This document shows, piece after piece, positions 30,790 to 40,854 of a stretch of 64,000 bases of DNA. The DNA is from Pomphorhynchus laevis. Its lineage: Eukaryota; Acanthocephala; Palaeacanthocephala; Echinorhynchida; Pomphorhynchidae. Below the pieces are notes generated by a model. The model did no database searches. It had not been told where the DNA came from and saw nothing but the letters and a program-made list of their open reading frames with translations. The position numbers were made by a program, and so were the translations under genes. The stretch is taken from contig WNNJ02002286.1 of NCBI GenBank assembly GCA_012934845.2, forward strand, positions 23,889 to 87,888, given 5' to 3'. Every line of letters begins with the position of its first letter. The first letter of the stretch is position 1.

Positions 30790-33700
30790 ATGTGAATCAG
30801 GTGTCGAGAAGGTGTGAACGGAGGAGGTGTTTTAATGTGATAAATGAGGGGGCGCGGCTGATGTCGAGAGGGAGTGGATTCCAGGCGAGTGAGGCGGCGA
30901 CGAGGAAGGATCGGAGACCGTAGTTGTTGCAGTAATTAGGAACGTGGAGTAAGAGGGTATGACAGGAACGAAGCGATAGCGATGTGGGGCGAGTATCGTC
31001 TAAGAAAGGAAGGTTGATGAACGATGGGGATCCGACAGCGATAAAACGAAAAGTAACGAGAAGAAGGCGGAGTTTGATGCGAATGTGGATGGTGGGCCAG
31101 GAGAGTTGGGCAAAATGTGTGGATGTGTGGTTGAAGCGACGGAGACGAAAGAACACTCGAACGGCGGTGTTGATTATTGGTTTTAGGGGTAGTATGATGG
31201 ATTTTGGAGAATTGCGAAAAGGCTAAGGCAGTAATCGATTTTAGGAAGAAGAAGTGATGAAAGAAGATACATACAAGAAAGGAAGTCGATAAGGTGGCGG
31301 ATACGGCGGATGTCACGGAGAATTAAGTTAGATGAGCGGACCTTGTCACGGACGAAGGGTTTAAGGGAAAGGTGATCATCGAAATGGAAGCCTAAGAAAG
31401 TGAGATTGTGGACTATGGGGATGGTCGATGAGGCAAAAAATACAGTGGGATGAGATATGTTTGGTTTACGGGAGAGGATCCACATTATTTTAGACTTGTC
31501 GGTGTTTAGAACGAGATGGAGATTGGAGAGACGTTTGTAGATAGAAGAAAGACAGTTGGAGGCAGAAATGCCGATATCGTGTATGCGATGTGCGGGTGCA
31601 TGAGCATAGATTAGAATGTCATCGGCGTATTGCATGACGTTAAAGGAGTAAGGTTTGATAAACGGAGAGAGATCGCCAAGCAGAAGAGAGAAAAGCAGGG
31701 GTCCCAGGACAGAATTTTGTATGACCCCGCAAAAGATAGGGAGGGGAGGGGAGGATGATGAATTAGAACAGACGCGGAAGGAACGGTCGAAAAGATATGA
31801 GGCAAACCATGCTACGGAGGAGGAAGATAAGCCGTAATCATAACGAAGGCGAGAAAGTAGGACGGAGTAGTCGACAATGCCGAATGCGGATGACATGTCG
31901 AGGGAGATGAGAATACTATATAGACCCTTGTCTCGAGAAATGATTAAGTCGTTGTACACTTTATGCAGGCGATTTCTGTGGAGTGATTAGAGCGGAAAGC
32001 GGATTGGGAATGAGGGTACAGATTGGATGAGGGAGATAAGCGTTGATCTGTATTAATATGAGGCGTTCTAAGAGTTTAAAATGAATAGGGAGTAGTGAAA
32101 TGGTGCGATAGCTAGAAGGAAGAGAGGGTTCGAGCGATTGTTTCTTAAGGATGGGACGAACGATTGCGGATTTGCGGTGTGAAGAGAAGATACGACTGCG
32201 GATGGTCGAGTTAAACACGGTTGTGAGAAACAGGGATATCAATGAGCATATGGATTTCAATATGTGAGTAGGCAGGAAATCGGCAGGTTAGGTTTTGTTG
32301 GGCAAGGACATGATGACAGATGATACTTCGGTTGGTGAAACAGGGAAAAGATGAAAGAGTTCCGGAAGGATGTGGCTAGGCGGGTCCGAGTGGGATAGGA
32401 TGGAGACTGGGGTGTGAGAGAGCAACGTGGATACTTTAGTCTGGAGAAATGACGAATAATCATTGGCATTGATGTTGCACGGCGAAGAGGAACGAGCCAG
32501 GATTGAGTTAAAAGTATGCCAGGGAGTCTTAGAGTTGAATGAAATGATGATTTTATTCTGCCAGAAGGAGTTACATTTGGTACTTAGTAAATTGAGACGA
32601 GACCGGCGTAGAGCAAGATAGGAATCACGGAAAGGCGGTGTGATCGAGCGGAAATCACGTCTGAGAGAGCGGTGATAGACTCGAAAAGCATGGCGGAGTC
32701 GACGCTTTGAGAGTAGGCATTGGATGTCAAACCATGGGGCACGGTGCAAGCGACAATGTGGGTGAGACTTGAAGGGCAAGAGAATATCGAGAGTGGATGT
32801 GAGTTCAGAGTCGAAAAGAAAGGCGAGATCGTGAGGAGATGAATATGTTATTGTGGGTAATGATAGAGACGATTTGAGTAAGGCAGAGCGGAGAAGGGAG
32901 AGGTCAAGATTTCTCCAAGGGCGACGTAGGATTGTAGGTGTGTGAGGAGGGGTGTGGTTGCGAGTGAGATCAAGGGTGGTAAGAAAGTGATCGGATAGAC
33001 CAGGATCAGAGATGGACAGTGAGGTGCAGGCAGCAAAATGATCGGGGACAGCGATGATGTCGAGTGCCTTACCAAGTATATGTGTGGAGGCAGTGGAGAT
33101 TAGTTTGTAATTGTAGTTGGATAGAATGTTGATGAACCGGATGGAATCCGTGGAAGAGGGGCGGTCTAGGCGGATATTGAAGTCGCCTATAACGAGTGAA
33201 GGGATTGAGGACAAAGAACAATGAGAAAGGAGATCAACGAGTTCGGTAAAAAATAAGGCTGTAGGAGCTTATGAACCAGGACGGTATACAATGGCGAGAT
33301 CTAGAGTGATCGGGTTAGAATAACGACAAGTGAGCAATTCAAAAGAGCAAGGACTGAAAGGGAGATTGATTTTGCGAAATGACGCGGGGTGACGAGCGAA
33401 TACGACGGGGCCGCCATGATTAGAGAATTTAGAAGGGCATAATCTGAGGGGGCGGGCGGATTTGACTAGGGAGCAACCGGCAGAGGGCAGACGGCGAATG
33501 GAAAGGTCGTCGGAATCTGAGTGCCAAGATTCGGTGAGGCAGAAGAGATCGATGAATTGCTTGGTGAATAGGTTGAGGATAATATCGAATTTTTTGAGAA
33601 TAGATCTAGTGTTGAGGTGACCGATGCGGAAACCGTGTGTTGTGGCGAAAGAGTCTAGTGGAGAAGACATATAGGAGAGATGGAGCGTTATCGAATTTTT

Positions 33701-34705
33701 GGACGGGTGTGGACAACTTGGAAATTTCCGTCTATGTTTCGGATGGAGAGTGATGTTTCGCCGGTTTCTTCGCGCCGGCGTTTTTCGATGCGGGCTGAAG
33801 AGATTTGAGCGATTTCAGAAGGGGCGCGATCGGGAAAAATTCGAGTGGTTGACGATGACATGAGTTTGAATCGTTGAGAGAGGACAGAATATGCGTGAGA
33901 GCGATGCTTGAAGACAATATTTAGGAGAGGGGGCTGGGAAGGATTAGATTGAGAAGATTTGTTTAGACGGATGAATGCGACAGGAGAAATGTCCTTGAAA
34001 AATGATGGTTTATCCGCAGGAACAATAGACGAGAGGATGGATCTGAAGGCGGAAACATCGTGGTCTAAACGTGCTTGTGGAGATAAGGAGTTAGAATGCT
34101 TGATATTAGTGACAATGACGCAACGATCGCGAGAAGGAAAGCGCTTCCGTAAAGGAGGACGACTGGCGTGAGTAGGTGAGATCACGATAGAAGAGCTGGC
34201 CGTTGATGATTTGGAGGGATTTGGTTTGACAACGGGAGACATAGAGGATAATGGTAATAAAGAGGGTGGCAAGCGATTGAGTAAAGGTTATGAGTGGAAG
34301 GATAGTGGAGGTTGGTGGAGGTGATTTTGATTGATGGATGCAAGGTATTGAGAAACGAGACGGGAATGACGGGACGTGGGGTGTCGGGGAGTGAAGATGA
34401 CATGGAATGGGAAGTTTATATGGTGGCAGGGTCGGTGGGTAGAGAAAGGACATTAGAAACGACGGGGGTAGTTTGAGTTGACGTGTTGGATGTTGATATG
34501 TGCTTATTGGAAAGGTTGCAGATTAGTTTGTTGGCACAAAAACCACATACGAAGTCTTCTTTAGCCTTATTCTTGTCGCAGGTGATTGTTGTCCAGACTC
34601 TGCAGTCGTGTATCGACTGCAGAGTCTGGACTTGCAGTCGTGTACTTGCAGTCGTGTACTTGCAGTTGTCCATAGTTGTTGTCGGTCTTAGTTGTTTTCT
34701 TACGT
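30790..34705 (-). mobile_element. LINE A copy 5 duplicate
   Basis: Equivalent of 24358-28287 with the same ORF1 (33688-34272), endonuclease (33269-33670, 32288-33214) and RT frames (31961-32260, 31183-31959, 30797-31156). It shares the GVIQNSVLGP motif and the same frame breaks as unit 1. In the linker, residues NANDYSSFLQTKVS replace NAHDYSPFLETKVP of unit 1 and agree with the independent LINE A copy 6. Confidence 0.9.
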
Positions 34706-35436
34706 CCTCCCATAAACGATGGTTGTCGTCGATGGTTTATCGTCATAGTTACTAGTTGTTAAATGTTTCTTTAGTACTACAAGACCGGGAGTTAATAACC
34801 ACTGCGGTATGTTTATATTTAAGCCAGAACGATATTCAAATTTAAAGAGCTTTTCGTGTGGTGCACAGTTTATTGGCACATAAGAAGTGAACACATTGAA
34901 TGAAATGTCATTGGAAGGCATTTCTGCCACCGATTTTGGAAGATTCTTTCCAGAGAAAGCTAATTCGATACTCCGCCAAATTTTTCCATTAGCTCTTTCG
35001 ATTTGTGAATTTCCCGTAAGAAGTGGAATGGCTAGTTGTGATTCCGTGTTTATGAAGGTATGTTCTTAAATCTTTCAATATAAAACACGGACCTCGGTCG
35101 CAATGAAAGTATTCGGGTATTTCAAACATGAAGAACAAGGACTCTAAACATCGGATAACTATGGACGCAGACATATATCGACACGCGAATGAGAAAGGAA
35201 AACGTGAAAATTCGTCTATAATGTTGAGCATATGTTCTCATTTTCATTAGGAAGCGAACCTTTGAAATCTATAGAAAGTATCTCGAAAGGCCGTGCCTCT
35301 CTAACGAGGTGAGATTCCGGTGGTCTGAAATATCGAGATTTGATAACTGCACATGTTTGACAATTTGAAATTATGTTTCGTACGTCGTCCAACAAATACG
35401 GTAATTTTGTGATTTAACGAAATGGTTTATCCAAAA
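34706..35436 (-). mobile_element. Gypsy-3 integrase region (right flank of the duplication)
   Basis: Minus-strand integrase remains: the C-terminal piece (34700-34930) and core (34989-35231, with an IIDEFSRFPF motif, compare VVDEYSRFPF of Gypsy-1), then sequence towards the zinc region up to 35430. LINE A copy 6 interrupts it at about 35437. Fossil, several breaks. Confidence 0.8.
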
Positions 35437-37948
35437 AAGGATTTATTTTAACGTGGCAAATGCGTGCCAGCGCACGCTTACATGACCACAAACAAAAAAC
35501 TGTGAATCAGGTGTCGAGAAGGTGTGAACGGAGGAGGTGTTTGAATGTGATAAAGGAGGGAGCGCGGCGGACGTCGAGAGGGAGTTGATTCCAGGCGAGT
35601 GAGGCGGCGACGAGGAAGGATCGGAGACCGTAGTTGTTGGAGTAATTAGGAACGTGGAGTAAGAGGGTATGACAGGAACGAAGCGATAGCGAGGTGGGGC
35701 GAGTATCGTCTAAGAAAGGAAGGTTGATGAACGATGGGGATCCGACAGCGATGAAACGAAAAGTAACGAGAAGAAGGCGGAGTTTGATGCGAATGTGGAT
35801 GGTGGGCCAGGAGAGTTGGGCAAAATATGTAGATGTGTGGTCGAAGCGACGGAGACGAAAGAGCACTCGAACGGCGGTGTTGATTATTCGTTGTAGGGTA
35901 GGATGATGGATTTTGGAGAATTGGCGAAAAGGCTAAGGCAGTAATCGATTTTAGGGAAAAGAAGCGATGAAAGAAGAGACATACAAGAACGGAAGTCGAT
36001 AAGGGGGCGGATACGGCGATGTCACGGAGAATTAAGTTAGATGAGCGGACCTTGTCACGGACGAAGGGTTTAAGGGAAAGGTGATCATCGAAATGGAAGC
36101 CTAAGAAAGTGAGATTGTGGACTATGGGGATGATCGATGAGGCAAAATATACAGTGGGAGAGATATGTTTGGTTTACGGGGGAGGATCCACATTATTTTG
36201 GACTTGTCGGGGTTTAGAACGAGATGGAGATTTGAGAGACGTTTGTAGATAGAAGAAAGACAGTTGGAGGTAGAAATGCCGATATCTTGTATGCGATGTG
36301 CGGGTGCATGAGCATAGATTAGAATGTCATCAGCGTATTGCATGACGTTAAAGGAGTAAGGTTTGATAAATGGAGAGAGATCGCCAAGCAAAAGAGAGAA
36401 AAGCAGGGGACCTAGGACTGAACCTTGTGGGACCCCGCAAAAAATAGGGATGGGAGGGGAGGATGATGAATTAGAACAGACGCGAAAGGAACGGTCGGAT
36501 AGATATGAGGCGAACCATGCTATGGAGGAGGAAGAAAAGCCGTAATCATAACGAAGGCGAGAAAGGAGGACGGAGTGGTCGACAATGTCGAATGCGGAGG
36601 AGAGGTCGAGGGAGATGAGAACACTATATAGAGCCTTGTCTCGAGAAATGAGTAAGTCGTTGTACACTTTTATGCATGCGATTTCTGTCGAGTGATTAGA
36701 GCGGAAAGCGGATTGGAAAGGAGGGTACAGATTGGATGAGGAGAGATAAGCGTTGATTTGTATTAAGATGAGGCGTTCTAAGAGCTTAAAAAGAGTAGGG
36801 AATAGTGAAATGGGGCGATAGCTAGAAGGAAGGGAGGGGTCGAGCGATTGTTTCTTAAGGAGGGGACGAACGATTGCGGATTTCCAGTGTGAAGGGAAGA
36901 TACGACTGCGGATGGACGAGTTAAACAAGGTTGTGAGAAATGGGGATATCGATGAGCATATGGATTTTAATATGTGAGTAGGCAGGGGATCGGCAGGTGA
37001 GGTTTTGTTGGGCAAGGACATGAGGACAGATGATACTTCTGTAGGTGAGACAGGGAGAAGATGAAAGAGTTCCGGAAGGATGAGAGTAGACTGGGCAGAG
37101 TGGGATAGGATGGAGACCGGGGTGTGAGAGAGCAGCGTGGATACTTTAGTCTGGAGAAATGACGAATAATCATTAGCATTGATGTTGCAAGGCGTAGAGG
37201 AACGAGCCAGGATTGAGTTAAAAGTATGCCAGAGAGTCTTAGAGTTGAATGAAGTGATGATTTTATGCTGCCAGAAGGAGTTGCATTTGGTACGTAGTAG
37301 GTGGAGATGAGACCGGCGAAGAGCAAGATAGGAATCACGGAAAGACGGAGTGATCGAGCGGAAATCGCGTCTGAGAGAGCGGTGATAGACTCGAAAAGCA
37401 TGGCAAGGTCGACGCTTTGAGAGTAGGCATTTGATGTCAAACCATGGGGCACGGTGCAAGCGACGGTGTGGTGAGACTTGAAGGGCAAGAGAATATCGAG
37501 AGTGGATGTGAGTTTAGAGTCGAAAAGAAAGGCGAGATCGTGAGGAGATGAATATGTTATTGTGGGTAATGATAGAGACGATTTGAGTAAGGCAGAGCGG
37601 AGAAGGGAGAGGTCAAGATTTCTCCAAGGGCGACGTAGGATTGTAGGTGTGTGAGGAGGGGTGTGGTTGCGAGTGAGATCAAGGGTGATAAGAAAGTGAT
37701 CGGATAGACCAGGATCAGAGATTGACAGTGAGGTGTAGGCAGTAAAATGATCGGGGACAGCGATGATGTCGAGTGCCCCACCAAGTATATGTGTGGGGGC
37801 AGTGGAGATTAGTTTGTAATTGTAGTTGGATAGAATGTTGATGAAGCGGATGGAATCCGTGGAAGAGGGGCGGTCTAGGCGGATATTGAAGTCGCCTAGA
37901 ACGAGTAAATGGATTGAGGACAAAGAACAATGAGAAAGGAGGTCAGCA
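35437..37948 (-). mobile_element. LINE A copy 6, 5'-truncated in the endonuclease
   Basis: A younger-looking LINE A. The complete 3' end has a stem-loop at 35462-35477 (GCGTGC, loop CAGC, GCACGC), the C-terminus is 35507-35866, the long RT frame 36122-37459 and the endonuclease C-terminal half 36967-37923. The 5' end stops in the endonuclease at about 37948. RT motifs are intact (GVPQGSVLGP, QYADDILIYAH). A frameshift near 37459 separates endonuclease from RT, and another lies near 36020-36120 before the thumb. Confidence 0.9.
36122..37459 (-). CDS. LINE A reverse transcriptase (partial ORF2)
   Basis: A 445-codon frame: linker, then RT fingers (SYRPISLFPTLFKLLERLI), palm (SNHSTEIACIKVYND, DLSSAFDIVDHS, GVPQGSVLGPLLFSLLLGDL) and the QYADDILIYAHAPAHRI catalytic motif near residue 380. 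The C-terminus is lost by a frameshift. These motifs are typical of the L2/CR1 group. It synthesises element cDNA at the nicked target in active copies; this copy is truncated. Confidence 0.88.
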   Translation of the reverse strand: MHRAPWFDIKCLLSKRRPCHAFRVYHRSLRRDFRSITPSFRDSYLALRRSHLHLLRTKCNSFWQHKIITSFNSKTLWHTFNSILARSSTPCNINANDYSSFLQTKVSTLLSHTPVSILSHSAQSTLILPELFHLLPVSPTEVSSVLMSLPNKTSPADPLPTHILKSICSSISPFLTTLFNSSIRSRIFPSHWKSAIVRPLLKKQSLDPSLPSSYRPISLFPTLFKLLERLILIQINAYLSSSNLYPPFQSAFRSNHSTEIACIKVYNDLLISRDKALYSVLISLDLSSAFDIVDHSVLLSRLRYDYGFSSSSIAWFASYLSDRSFRVCSNSSSSPPIPIFCGVPQGSVLGPLLFSLLLGDLSPFIKPYSFNVMQYADDILIYAHAPAHRIQDIGISTSNCLSSIYKRLSNLHLVLNPDKSKIMWILPRKPNISLPLYILPHRSSP

Positions 37949-38380
37949 AGTGACTCCAGGATTACAATATGCTTGATGAATATTTTTAGTTTCCAGTTCT
38001 GCTAGTATACACGGCTAGCAAGGAATTCCTTATAGCATATCGGTAGTATCGTTTTCGTTTCCGGGACGGTTTGCTATTTAGAATGCGAAAGAAGCTTATT
38101 TAAGTCTCCATCTAAGCATTTCGTTTTTTATTCTGCTGCGATGATTTTTATTGAATATAAAGGCCATGTCACATTACCAGTTACATTTTAACTGGTAAAC
38201 CAAAAAAGCGAATCAATAGGGTAAAGCGCGTAGCGCCTCGCGAAATTGATGCCTAATCCTTCAAAATGTGCCTAAGGCTCCATAATCATACACCAAGCAG
38301 AGAAGAATAGACGCGGATTTAAACCATGTACATTCCGTATTAACTCAGATATGCGCAGGCGAGAGCCGCGACTTTGTCGG
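37949..38380. other. Unassigned stretch between LINE A and LINE D
   Basis: No gene seen. It includes a hairpin TTACCAGTTA/TAACTGGTAA (38174-38198) and a GC-richer patch at 38220-38260. The right end may be LINE D ORF1 sequence in a decayed state. Confidence 0.45.
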
Positions 38381-38390
38381 ACAAATTAAG

Positions 38391-38705
38391 GTGCTTAGTC
38401 AATATCGTTTAGGTAAGCGGTTGGATTTTCCGAGGTTGTTAAAGGTGGTATTTGAAACTAATGAACATGCTGTATTCGTGATGTCTGTTTCGAACGAATT
38501 GCGTGGTGATATAGTTCGTATCCGTCCTGATTATTTGATGGAGGAAAGAAGCATGATGAGGGAAGCTAGGATTGAGTTGAATCGTCGTATTTTGGAGGGA
38601 GAAGATAACCTAGTTATTTGGGATTTTCGCGTTGTCCGGAAAAGGCCGTTTGTGCGTTGGCATCCATTTGTGACGTGGGCGATCTCATTTGCTTCGATTG
38701 TTTGA
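38391..38705 (+). CDS. LINE D ORF1, C-terminal part
   Basis: A 104-codon frame that aligns with residues about 145-245 of the LINE C ORF1 frame: LLKVV, then R.......L..E.R...REAR..LNRR..EGE.NL.I..F.VVR..P.VRW.P. It ends 88 nt after the ORF2 frame opens, in the same relative phase as in LINE C. Confidence 0.75.
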   Translation: MLSQYRLGKRLDFPRLLKVVFETNEHAVFVMSVSNELRGDIVRIRPDYLMEERSMMREARIELNRRILEGEDNLVIWDFRVVRKRPFVRWHPFVTWAISFASIV

Positions 38706-39171
38706 TTCCGAATGTTGATGTGAATTCTCAGGGTTGCACTTCTCAACGTGCTCCTATCATTGGCTACACTAATATTCGTAGTTTAATTTCGAATCTTGAT
38801 GACGTTAGAGTTTGGAAGCATTCTATGCATACAGACGTGTTAGCTATTTCTGAGACGTGGTTACACGATGCCATTCTTGATAACATAGTATCTATTCCAG
38901 GTTATCAATTATTACGTTCAGATAGATGCCCTCCTAAGAGGGGTGGTGGAGTAGCACTTTATGTTCAAGATAGGAACGTTATTAGCAATATAGTAAGATA
39001 CTCAAATAGAAAAGGAACTTGTGAGTGCTTGATAGTTGATCTTGTTATATATAGCCTTCACGTTTCATTGGGTGTTCTTTATCTAACACCCAAATTATCC
39101 ATTTTAGATGATGAGCTGATGCATTTTTTAACTAGAGTTTGTAGTAGGCGTGATCACTCGTTCATCTTTGT

Positions 39172-39225
39172 AATGCTTCCTTACGAGCTTTAGCTACCAT
39201 GGAAGTCGACATATAATAATAATAA
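39172..39225 (+). mobile_element. Tiny element 3' tail inserted in LINE D
   Basis: About 54 bp ending in (AAT)n splits the LINE D endonuclease between FIFV and SDFN. The flanks ATCTTTGT and ATCTTAGT look like a short imperfect target duplication. This fits an extremely 5'-truncated LINE tail; the parent is unknown. Confidence 0.55.
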
Positions 39226-39392
39226 TCTTAGTTAGTGATTTTAATCGACCGACTCTGGTGATTGATCAAGATGGCAACAGTATTATTGGTAACTGTTTCA
39301 GTGAGGATAAGAATCTATGGGAGTTCTTGATATGTAATCAATTACTCATTCAGCATGTATCTGATCCTACTAGATTTGGCACTGATAGCGTA
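39226..39392 (+). repeat. 167-bp direct repeat flanking LINE C (left)
   Basis: Identical by eye to 44691-44857, on the same strand at an offset of 5465. It is LINE D endonuclease sequence (SDFNRPTLV to FGTDSV) present once on each side of LINE C. Confidence 0.92.
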
Positions 39393-39484
39393 AAGGCACT
39401 GATTTACCTTTAAAAAATTTGGTTTCTGATAAACCAAATTTAAAGGCACTGATTTACCTTTAAAAAATTTGGTTTCTGATAAAC
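39392..39484 (+). repeat. ~50-bp tandem monomers at the 5' end of LINE C
   Basis: AAAGGCACTGATTTACCTTT, then AAAAAATTTGGTTTCTGATAA, occurs at 39392-39441 and again from 39442. A partial third copy (TTAAAAAATTTTGGTTTCTAA) is at about 39625-39647. Tandem monomers at the very 5' end resemble the promoter repeats of some L1 and CR1-like elements. Confidence 0.75.
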
Positions 39485-39679
39485 ATACACAAATTACAAT
39501 ATTGAGATAAAATAACATACAGAATTGCAGACGAATGCTTAAATCCACAATATTTTGAAAAGCAACAACTGAATGCCACGCCGTGTCCCAGCTTAAAAAA
39601 TTCCAGCTGCATTTAATTCGGACCTTAAAAAATTTTGGTTTCTAATAAACATACAATATAATAACAAACAAATTTCACA

Positions 39680-40854
39680 ATGAAGAAAGCAAATTCGAAG
39701 AGAGCGTCAAACACTATACATATCACGCAACATCGTAATGCGTATAAGCGGCTAGAGGGCGAATGCTGCAATAAAGGCTGTGAAGTGTGGTCTATTGTCG
39801 ACATTCCTTTAAATACCGAGTCGTCACTCAAGAGCAAGGACTTTTATTGCGGCTTTTGTTCTGCTACAATGATTTCGGCCCTCCAAATGAAACTAGTGCA
39901 AAATATGGTTTGTGATGTGAATTGTTGTGATATATCGTTACCTATCAACTTAAATGACGTTCGTGTCTCTCAAGACAGCACGGACCATCAAACTTCGATA
40001 AACACCTGTACCGTTAATCCTGTCGTTAAGCTGCCATCCTATGTGAACCGAGGATTGAATTACCTTCACTGTCATCTACGCATCAGCACGATAATACTTC
40101 AAATGCCGAACTTCAAATGCTGTCATCCTTTCAGGACAAAGAAAAATCGGTCATTCATGTTGAACAAACTACACCAGCTGTAAACAAAGGAAGGGTATGG
40201 CGCAACACTCTATTGCAACCTACACGAAACGCTGGATCGACATACCATCAATTGGGTGAAATCAGAGGTAGCGATTCGAGTGGGGCCATCGATAGAAAAC
40301 AGAAGGCCAAAAATAAGAATAAATCAGGAAATTATTTACCTTCAAATGGTCAGAGCATTTCTTTGGACAACGCTCCTTCTACAAACTACCGTTCGCATCC
40401 AGATAGGTCTTGCAATATCCTATTTAGTGGTATCGCTGAATCAAAGGCCAGTAACTCACAAACACGTATGAATGATGATGTGTCCAGCCTCCGTACTGTG
40501 TTCTGTCAGTTACTCTTAGAAGGTGATGAGAAGCTAGCTTCTACTCTGAAGGTTACAAAGTTGTTTCGACTTGGAAAAAAGGTGGTAGAGAAACCAAGAT
40601 TGTTGAAAGTTGTATTATCTTCCGCAAAACATGCAGACCTTTTGCTCAAACGTGGTTTTCGACTTAAAGATTATCCACATCGTATTCTTAAGGATCTGAG
40701 TCTCGAAGATCGTTTAAAGTTGAAAGAAGCAAAAACAGTATTACGAAACCGGCTATCTGAAGGTGAAACGAACTTATGCATACGAAATTTTCAGGTTGTC
40801 AGGTGGCACCCAGTAGTTCGTTGGAATCCCATAACGATCAACAGCGTCACTTAG
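39680..40854 (+). CDS. LINE C ORF1 (zinc finger and RNA-binding-type domain), frameshifted
   Basis: Two overlapping frames, 39680-40183 and 40117-40854. The first has a Cys-rich N-terminus (ECCNKGCEVWSI, then KDFYCGFC), a PHD-like treble-clef pattern also seen in LINE A. The second has a conserved domain from ILFSGIAES to CIRNFQVVR, known in CR1-like ORF1 proteins. The first frame likely switches to the second near 40040, where the second frame already reads ELPSLSSTHQHDNTSNAE. This looks like one frameshift in a single ORF1, but two ORFs cannot be excluded. ORF1 proteins of this type bind element RNA. Confidence 0.75.

Larger units (their letters stand above)
28511..34928. repeat. 6.42-kb tandem duplication, unit 2
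   Basis: Second copy of 22079-28510. Scattered single differences are seen, for example in AGATATAATTGAGC versus AGATATATTTGAGC (near 23972 and 30404). There is also a cluster around 32430-32470 that matches the LINE A copy at 37141 better than unit 1. At its right end the Gypsy-3 sequence continues beyond the unit into 34929-35436, so unit 2 carries the original right flank. Confidence 0.93.
38381..39392 (+). mobile_element. LINE D, 5' part (ORF1 end and endonuclease)
   Basis: CR1-like LINE related to LINE C. The ORF1 C-terminal region is 38391-38705 (YRLGKRLDFPRLLKVVFE). The start of ORF2 overlaps it (frame 38618-39193; endonuclease motifs GYTNIRSL, SETWLH, RGGGVALYV). After a ~50-bp foreign insertion (39172-39225) the endonuclease resumes with SDFNRPTLV and continues to 39392, where LINE C interrupts it. 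It goes on at 44691. Confidence 0.85.
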
